A DNA stretch of 11,150 nt from Candidatus Bathyarchaeota archaeon. GTDB lineage: Archaea > Thermoproteota > Bathyarchaeia > Bathyarchaeales > DTEX01. Below the pieces are notes generated by a model, which was given only the letters and a program-made list of their open reading frames with translations, did not search any database and was not told where the DNA came from. Shown piece by piece: positions 7,149-11,150 of the stretch. The DNA lies in the NCBI GenBank assembly GCA_021162225.1, contig JAGGZB010000190.1, positions 1 to 11,150 on the forward strand. The letters are read 5' to 3'. The first letter of the stretch is position 1. Each line of letters starts with the position of its first letter. Made by a program: the position numbers and the translations under genes.

Positions 7149-9777
7149 TTTGTTGCTTCCTAGTTTCCTTTAAAGAATCAGTAAGTTTTACGCCAGTTAG
7201 AGCTATTAAGAGAATAGCTAAGTCGGATGTGTCGGAAGCGTTGATTTTTATGGCTCTTAAGCCTTTCTTAGGGCTCGGATTAACCCATTCATATCCATAC
7301 AGCGTCACATTTCTCCCGTCATGGGTTTTTCCTTCATAGAATGGTAGGGCTCCATAGGTCGTGTAGTACCCTGCATGTCTGTTAACAAGTGATATGGCCG
7401 GTTCACCGTATTTTTTGCTCCACTCAGCAATATTCCATCCATATTCTATTGGAATTTCCTCGCTTGAGCAGTCTTCATAGATCACCTCATAATAGCCTAA
7501 TCTCCTGCGTTTTTCACTTCTGCCTATGAACGGCTTTCGGAAACCCTCACGGTAAGTGGCTGCATGTAGAAAAACGAAGCTGTCAAATCTTTCATTAATG
7601 GGTATTTCTATGCTTGATGGGAAAACTTTGTCTCTTACAAGGTTCCCTTCAACACCTATTAATCCGTCACCTATTTTGAATAAGACTCCTTTGAGGTTAA
7701 TCAAGCCTCGGGAAAGACTTGAAAAGTCATAGGAGCCTCTGCATCCGCTGAGGTCTAGGAGTCTGGAGTTGTACTGTTCCTCAAGGTTTATAGGCTTAAA
7801 TATACTGTTTTCGGAGAGAGATGGATAGCTTAATCCGCTTAATTCGCTTTTAATTGACCTAAGCATTTCACTTATTCTATTGGTAAAGCTCCACCTAAGT
7901 TCCTCAACATAGCGACTGGACCAGAGCATATTCGCCGTATAAATAAAGTCGAAGATCTTGCCTTTTCTGCCTAGACTGTATTCGTCTAATTTACACCATG
8001 TTGAAACCTCCCCTCCTATGACGCCCTTTTTGGAGATCCTTTTGTTGAAGCGTGGATAGTGGGAAGAGTAAAGGTTGCCCATTATTACTTTGAAGCCCTT
8101 CTTTAGCAGCCGGTCTTCGATATCCTCCCATGTGCGGAAGTACCATACGAAGTCCAAGAGAATGATGTCCTTAGGAATCATATCTATAGCTTCAGGCGTA
8201 CTGTAAGACATGAATGGATGAAGCATATCAGCCCAGATCATCATGCCTAATCCTTTACGCTTCAAGTAATCGTATATCTTCTTCACGTCGTTGGCGAATA
8301 GTTCAGCTCTGTTCTTACCTTTGCATCTATTACAGATTCCTAAGGCGTAAACCTCGTCATGGCCCATGTGAACATACCTTAGAGGCTTAAAGACATCAGC
8401 AACTTCGTCGATCATGTCGAAGACGATCTTGTATACTTCCGGATGAAGAGGACAGTAGCAATGTGAGTAGGGAGCGATTTCAGAGATCTCTCCTCTGTCC
8501 TCGGCTATCTCAGGATAAGCAAGTGTAAGATAGGTTACGTGACTTAAAGACTGAATTTCAGGTATAATCTCGAAGCCGTATTCTCTAACATATTTAACAA
8601 TCTCTCTTACTTCATCCTTGCTTATGTATCTCCCTCCCCCAACTTCTCCGTGAGGAACCGGGGGAGCTAGTCCCCTCCTAGCTATCTCATTAGCCTTAAC
8701 CCAAGCCTCATTTATCTCCGGTCTTCTATCAAATTTCATACCTGCCGTGACTTGTATGAATATTGTATTCATTCTCATAGGGGCTAAAACGTACTTTATG
8801 AGCCTCTTAAAGAAGGGGATGCTTTTCCTAGGTGGTATGAAGAGGTGGACCCCTCTAACTGAGCTTCTTGGATAATCAAGTATTTCACAACACGGCATCT
8901 TACCAGTTTTTATATAAAAACTCAGTAATTGAAGGAAAGCTTCAACTCCGTATATCAAGCCTCTTCTATCCAAAGCTGCCAAAAGAACTTTATCTCTGTC
9001 CACTTTGATGAAGTACCCCTCGGGTCTGATCTTCTCTTTTTCGATTTCAATTTTAAATTCACTAGGTTTTCCGATGAATAGGCAATTCTTTAATTCTTCA
9101 GGAGTTTTAATTTTGCTGACTTTAATCTTTAAACTTCTTTTGCCAAGTTTCTCACTGAGAAGATTTGCTGCAAACATTGTGTCTTTAGATGGTTTTTCAC
9201 TTAGTGCGATCCTTGATAAAGAAGATATTTGGAAGGTTCCTTCTTTAATTCTGATTTCTTGAGGAATTGGGAAGATTGCTAAGCTGTCTCTACTTGAACC
9301 CCATATCTCTAGACCGTTTAAGATGAGTTTTCTGTTGAATGAGGTTATATGGATTATTAAAAAGGATGCTTCAGCGCCTATTTTTAAGCTAACCTTATCC
9401 GAGCTTATGGGATTCACTCCGTCTCCAGTCCATTCCATAAGTCTCATCTGTTCTTTCTCCTTTCCTCCGTAAACGCTAATGGAGGCTAGCCCATACTCAA
9501 GGGTTCCTCTCTTTTCTTCTGGAACCTGATGTAGAGTAACTTGGTCGATAAAGTAGGTTCCCTTTAAATCTACTATGATCTCCACACCCTCTTCTCCTAA
9601 CGTCTCCCCCCTCCAAGCTACTTCAGTGTCTCCGCTTAGGCTCCCCTGCTTAAATGAGATCCATCCCCTCAATCCTCCCTTATCGGGCTTTAAATCGGGG
9701 AATAGCTCAGTGCTCAACCCTCTTCTTTTATATGTGTAAAAACCATCTACTAGCTTCATCAAGTTTCCTAAGGGCAC
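7132..9777 (-). CDS. GH20-type beta-N-acetylhexosaminidase with extra N- and C-terminal beta domains
   Basis: The 881 residues divide into an N-terminal discoidin-like beta domain (about 15-160), a GH20b-like domain (about 165-295, beginning IFPIPQEIRIKEG), the catalytic barrel (about 300-645) and a C-terminal beta-rich domain (about 660-865). In the barrel, DYPRSSVRGVHL (301-312) is the usual opening, PEIQSLSHVTYLTLAYPEI (406-424) the conserved His strand, and HMGHDEV (470-476) the catalytic Asp474-Glu475 pair, where most members read GGDE. GGEVSTW (588-594) fits the late tryptophan strand. Family enzymes release terminal GlcNAc or GalNAc using the substrate's own acetamido group as nucleophile. 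The start is GTG, with AGGAGG at 9785-9790 seven bases upstream. No signal peptide is visible although many relatives are secreted. Cysteine pairs CYC (440-442) and CNRC (482-485) are unusual. It is followed by the overlapping acetyltransferase gene. Catalytic family is firm; the precise sugar is not. Confidence 0.85.
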   Translation of the reverse strand: MPLGNLMKLVDGFYTYKRRGLSTELFPDLKPDKGGLRGWISFKQGSLSGDTEVAWRGETLGEEGVEIIVDLKGTYFIDQVTLHQVPEEKRGTLEYGLASISVYGGKEKEQMRLMEWTGDGVNPISSDKVSLKIGAEASFLIIHITSFNRKLILNGLEIWGSSRDSLAIFPIPQEIRIKEGTFQISSLSRIALSEKPSKDTMFAANLLSEKLGKRSLKIKVSKIKTPEELKNCLFIGKPSEFKIEIEKEKIRPEGYFIKVDRDKVLLAALDRRGLIYGVEAFLQLLSFYIKTGKMPCCEILDYPRSSVRGVHLFIPPRKSIPFFKRLIKYVLAPMRMNTIFIQVTAGMKFDRRPEINEAWVKANEIARRGLAPPVPHGEVGGGRYISKDEVREIVKYVREYGFEIIPEIQSLSHVTYLTLAYPEIAEDRGEISEIAPYSHCYCPLHPEVYKIVFDMIDEVADVFKPLRYVHMGHDEVYALGICNRCKGKNRAELFANDVKKIYDYLKRKGLGMMIWADMLHPFMSYSTPEAIDMIPKDIILLDFVWYFRTWEDIEDRLLKKGFKVIMGNLYSSHYPRFNKRISKKGVIGGEVSTWCKLDEYSLGRKGKIFDFIYTANMLWSSRYVEELRWSFTNRISEMLRSIKSELSGLSYPSLSENSIFKPINLEEQYNSRLLDLSGCRGSYDFSSLSRGLINLKGVLFKIGDGLIGVEGNLVRDKVFPSSIEIPINERFDSFVFLHAATYREGFRKPFIGRSEKRRRLGYYEVIYEDCSSEEIPIEYGWNIAEWSKKYGEPAISLVNRHAGYYTTYGALPFYEGKTHDGRNVTLYGYEWVNPSPKKGLRAIKINASDTSDLAILLIALTGVKLTDSLKETRKQQNDRTI

Positions 9778-9819
9778 CTTTCCCCCTCCTTATACAAACA
9801 TTCTTAGTTAGTTATTTTG

Positions 9820-9846
9820 CATATTTAATGATTTAAGTATCTTTCC
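9820..9846 (-). promoter_or_regulatory. Candidate promoter of the GH20-acetyltransferase operon
   Basis: The minus strand reads AAAGATACTTAAATC then ATTAAATATG, two overlapping TATA-like boxes with a purine-rich BRE-like lead. They predict a start between about 9798 and 9810, upstream of the AGGAGG ribosome site at 9785-9790. The position directly downstream of the 9851-9877 dyad suggests regulation. Confidence 0.4.
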
Positions 9847-9850
9847 TCCA

Positions 9851-9877
9851 AGAAAAGATGTCGGAAGCATGTTTTCT
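9851..9877. promoter_or_regulatory. Imperfect 10-bp dyad, candidate operator
   Basis: AGAAAAGATG (9851-9860) and CATGTTTTCT (9868-9877) are inverted copies with nine of ten positions pairing and a 7-base centre. The dyad lies about 5-30 bases upstream of the TATA-like boxes of the GH20 gene, where an archaeal activator would bind. As RNA it could also form a hairpin, but the U-rich tract lies on the wrong side for a minus-strand hairpin terminator. No second clear copy was found in the window. Confidence 0.35.
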
Positions 9878-9878
9878 T

Positions 9879-9896
9879 AAAAATAATAAAATTTAG
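9879..9896 (-). terminator. U-rich tract, possible terminator of the ABC ATPase gene
   Basis: On the minus strand this reads TAAATTTTATTATTTTTA, about 115 bases beyond the ATPase stop codon. It is the most U-rich stretch in the 234-base gap (9778-10011) and so the likeliest point for the transcript to end. The remaining part of the gap (9897-10011) is AT-rich without a recognisable gene on either strand. Confidence 0.35.
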
Positions 9897-10011
9897 CGGT
9901 GTTTCATTTCTGCCTTATTAACTCTATAATTAGCTTTGTAAAGTATTTTCTGTGCATTATATGTGAAAATTCTGTATTCTTTTGTTTTTATCGATTGTTT
10001 TTGCGGTTAAA

Positions 10012-11088
10012 TTATAGTATTGCTTTTTCCGTCTTTTTATCGAAGATGTGTATCTTGTTCAGGTCGAATGAAACCCACACCTTCTCTCCGATATCTGCCT
10101 TAAATTCTACGTGAGTTACAACCCTGATCCTTACGTTTTCGGAGCTCAAGATTATTATTGTTTCTTCGCCGAGAGGTTCAATTGTGTAAACCTCTAAGGG
10201 TATGCTGTCTGGCGTTTTCTCCTTTGAAACTTGTAGGTCTCTAGCTCTTATACCGACGATCACTTCACCGTACCCTTTTAGTAGCGGTTTAATATTTTCC
10301 GGCACATCGAGTGTAAAGGATCCGAAATCTAGAACGCCCTTTTCCTCATCAAAGGAGCAATCTAACAGGTTCATGGATGGCGTTCCAATAAAGCCGGCTA
10401 CGAATATGTTTTCTGGGTGATGATATAGTTCATCCGGTGTCCCGACTTGTTGCAATTGTCCATCCTTTAAGACGGCTATTCTATCAGCGACGCTCATAGC
10501 CTCAACTTGGTCATGCGTTACATAGATAGCTGTGCTCTCGAAGGATCGCTGAAGTCTCTTAATTTCAGATCTCATCTCTACTCTGAGCTTCGCGTCTAGA
10601 TTTGCGAGAGGTTCGTCTAGAAGGAGGACGGTAGGTTTCCTTATTAATGCTCTGCCTAAGGCTACTCTCTGCTGCTGGCCGCCAGATAATTGATGGGGTT
10701 TCCTATCAAGCAAGTCATCTATTCTTAAGATTTCAGCTATCTCCTTTACTCTCTTCTTTATTTCATCCTTAGGATACTTTGCTATCACTAGTGGAAACGC
10801 GATGTTATCAAAAACTTTCATGTGTGGGAATAAAGCGTAGCTTTGGAAGACCATGGAAACGTTTCTCTCTCTTACGGGGACTTTATCCATGAGTTTATTT
10901 CCAAAATATAGGTGTCCACTTGTAGCTTTTTCAAGCCCAGCTATAATCCTCAAAGTAGTAGTCTTTCCGCATCCGGAAGGTCCAAGCAAGACCATGAGTT
11001 CCTTATCGTGAATCTTTAGGTTCAAATTATCAAGGGCCTTAACGGAGCCGAAATACTTGGTTAGGTTTTCAAGCGTAATTTCTACCAT
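10012..11088 (-). CDS. CUT1-family sugar ABC transporter ATP-binding protein (MalK/UgpC-like)
   Basis: The 358 residues form a complete ATPase subunit that powers uptake of oligosaccharides or polyol phosphates through two membrane permeases. Visible motifs are Walker A GPSGCGKT (36-43), the Q-loop VFQSYALFPHM (80-90), signature LSGGQQQR (134-141), Walker B VLLLDEP (154-160), D-loop NLDAKLR (163-169) and the switch histidine in THD (191-193). Residues about 235-358 form the TOBE/OB regulatory domain typical of MalK, UgpC and MsmK and absent from most other ABC ATPases; GIRARDLQV (282-290) is the usual motif there. The ATG is preceded by GAGGT at 11092-11096 with only about 3 bases between, a tight spacing, and begins 1 base after the stop of the upstream gene. 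Permeases and a binding protein are not in view. The sugar cannot be told from the ATPase; the adjacent mannosidase and hexosaminidase suggest glycan fragments. Confidence 0.93.
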   Translation of the reverse strand: MVEITLENLTKYFGSVKALDNLNLKIHDKELMVLLGPSGCGKTTTLRIIAGLEKATSGHLYFGNKLMDKVPVRERNVSMVFQSYALFPHMKVFDNIAFPLVIAKYPKDEIKKRVKEIAEILRIDDLLDRKPHQLSGGQQQRVALGRALIRKPTVLLLDEPLANLDAKLRVEMRSEIKRLQRSFESTAIYVTHDQVEAMSVADRIAVLKDGQLQQVGTPDELYHHPENIFVAGFIGTPSMNLLDCSFDEEKGVLDFGSFTLDVPENIKPLLKGYGEVIVGIRARDLQVSKEKTPDSIPLEVYTIEPLGEETIIILSSENVRIRVVTHVEFKADIGEKVWVSFDLNKIHIFDKKTEKAIL

Positions 11089-11089
11089 C

Positions 11090-11150
11090 CTACCTCACTT
11101 CCAATCTGGCCAGTCTTATCTCCATAAGACGTTCCCTCAACAGTATGTAC
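11090..11150 (-). CDS. C-terminal tail of an unidentified upstream gene, cut by window edge
   Basis: One minus-strand frame is open from the right edge and ends at TAG (11090-11092), 1 base before the ATPase ATG. The 19 visible codons read YILLRERLMEIRLARLEVR, a charged, probably helical end. The tight junction and the position of the ATPase ribosome site inside this tail support a real gene in an operon with the ATPase. Another frame is also open over this short distance, so the call is tentative. It does not look like the usual end of a CUT1 permease, and I cannot name it. Confidence 0.45.
   Translation of the reverse strand, partial: YILLRERLMEIRLARLEVR

Noticed and set aside
7132..7175. 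Possible frameshift joining the GH20 end to the acetyltransferase start
   Set aside because: Both reading frames are intact over the overlap, the GH20 stop is clean, and the downstream ATG has its own ribosome site, so ordinary coupled genes explain it better than a broken fusion.
9700..9777. Signal peptide at the N-terminus of the GH20 protein
   Set aside because: The first 40 residues are charged and contain no hydrophobic core; alternative starts do not create one.
1..11150. CRISPR arrays, insertion sequences and long direct repeats
   Set aside because: Nothing with regular spacer-repeat structure, transposase motifs or long terminal repeats was seen on reading both strands.

Overview
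The window looks like a piece of an archaeal chromosome, most likely from the TACK side of the Archaea and possibly thermophilic. The evidence is a Sulfolobus-type 2-keto-3-deoxygluconate kinase, an archaeal-type ThiL, a tRNA-Thr with a T discriminator base and a genomically encoded CCA, BRE/TATA-like promoter elements, strong GGAGG-type ribosome sites in front of TTG and GTG starts, and lysine/glutamate/arginine-rich proteins. I cannot place it more finely by eye; a Bathyarchaeia- or Korarchaeia-like lineage is a guess.

Left part (1-2881, all minus strand): housekeeping and central metabolism. Read in the direction of transcription the order is thiL (thiamine-phosphate kinase), kdgK (KDG kinase of the branched Entner-Doudoroff pathway) and prs (PRPP synthase, cut by the left edge). 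kdgK and prs each have their own promoter-like element sharing the 9-mer AAAGTTTTA, so they may not form a single operon.

Middle (2882-3309): an intergenic stretch holding one intron-less tRNA-Thr(CGT), a U-rich terminator, and the promoter of the next gene.

Right part (3310-11150): a carbohydrate-use locus. A GH38 alpha-mannosidase on the plus strand converges on a minus-strand pair: a three-part GH20-type beta-N-acetylhexosaminidase and an Eis-like acetyltransferase (GNAT, degenerate GNAT, SCP2-like) whose start lies inside the end of the GH20 gene. Upstream on the same strand is a CUT1-type sugar ABC transporter ATPase, itself 1 base downstream of the tail of another gene cut by the right edge. 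None of the encoded enzymes shows a signal peptide. The simplest picture is import of mannose- and amino-sugar-containing oligosaccharides by an ABC transporter, followed by trimming inside the cell.

The most interesting point is the coupled GH20 plus Eis-like acetyltransferase pair. GH20 enzymes use the substrate's own 2-acetamido group as nucleophile, so an acetyltransferase that N-acetylates a free amino sugar would make a logical partner. This is inference. An imperfect 10-bp dyad just upstream of the GH20 promoter is a candidate operator.
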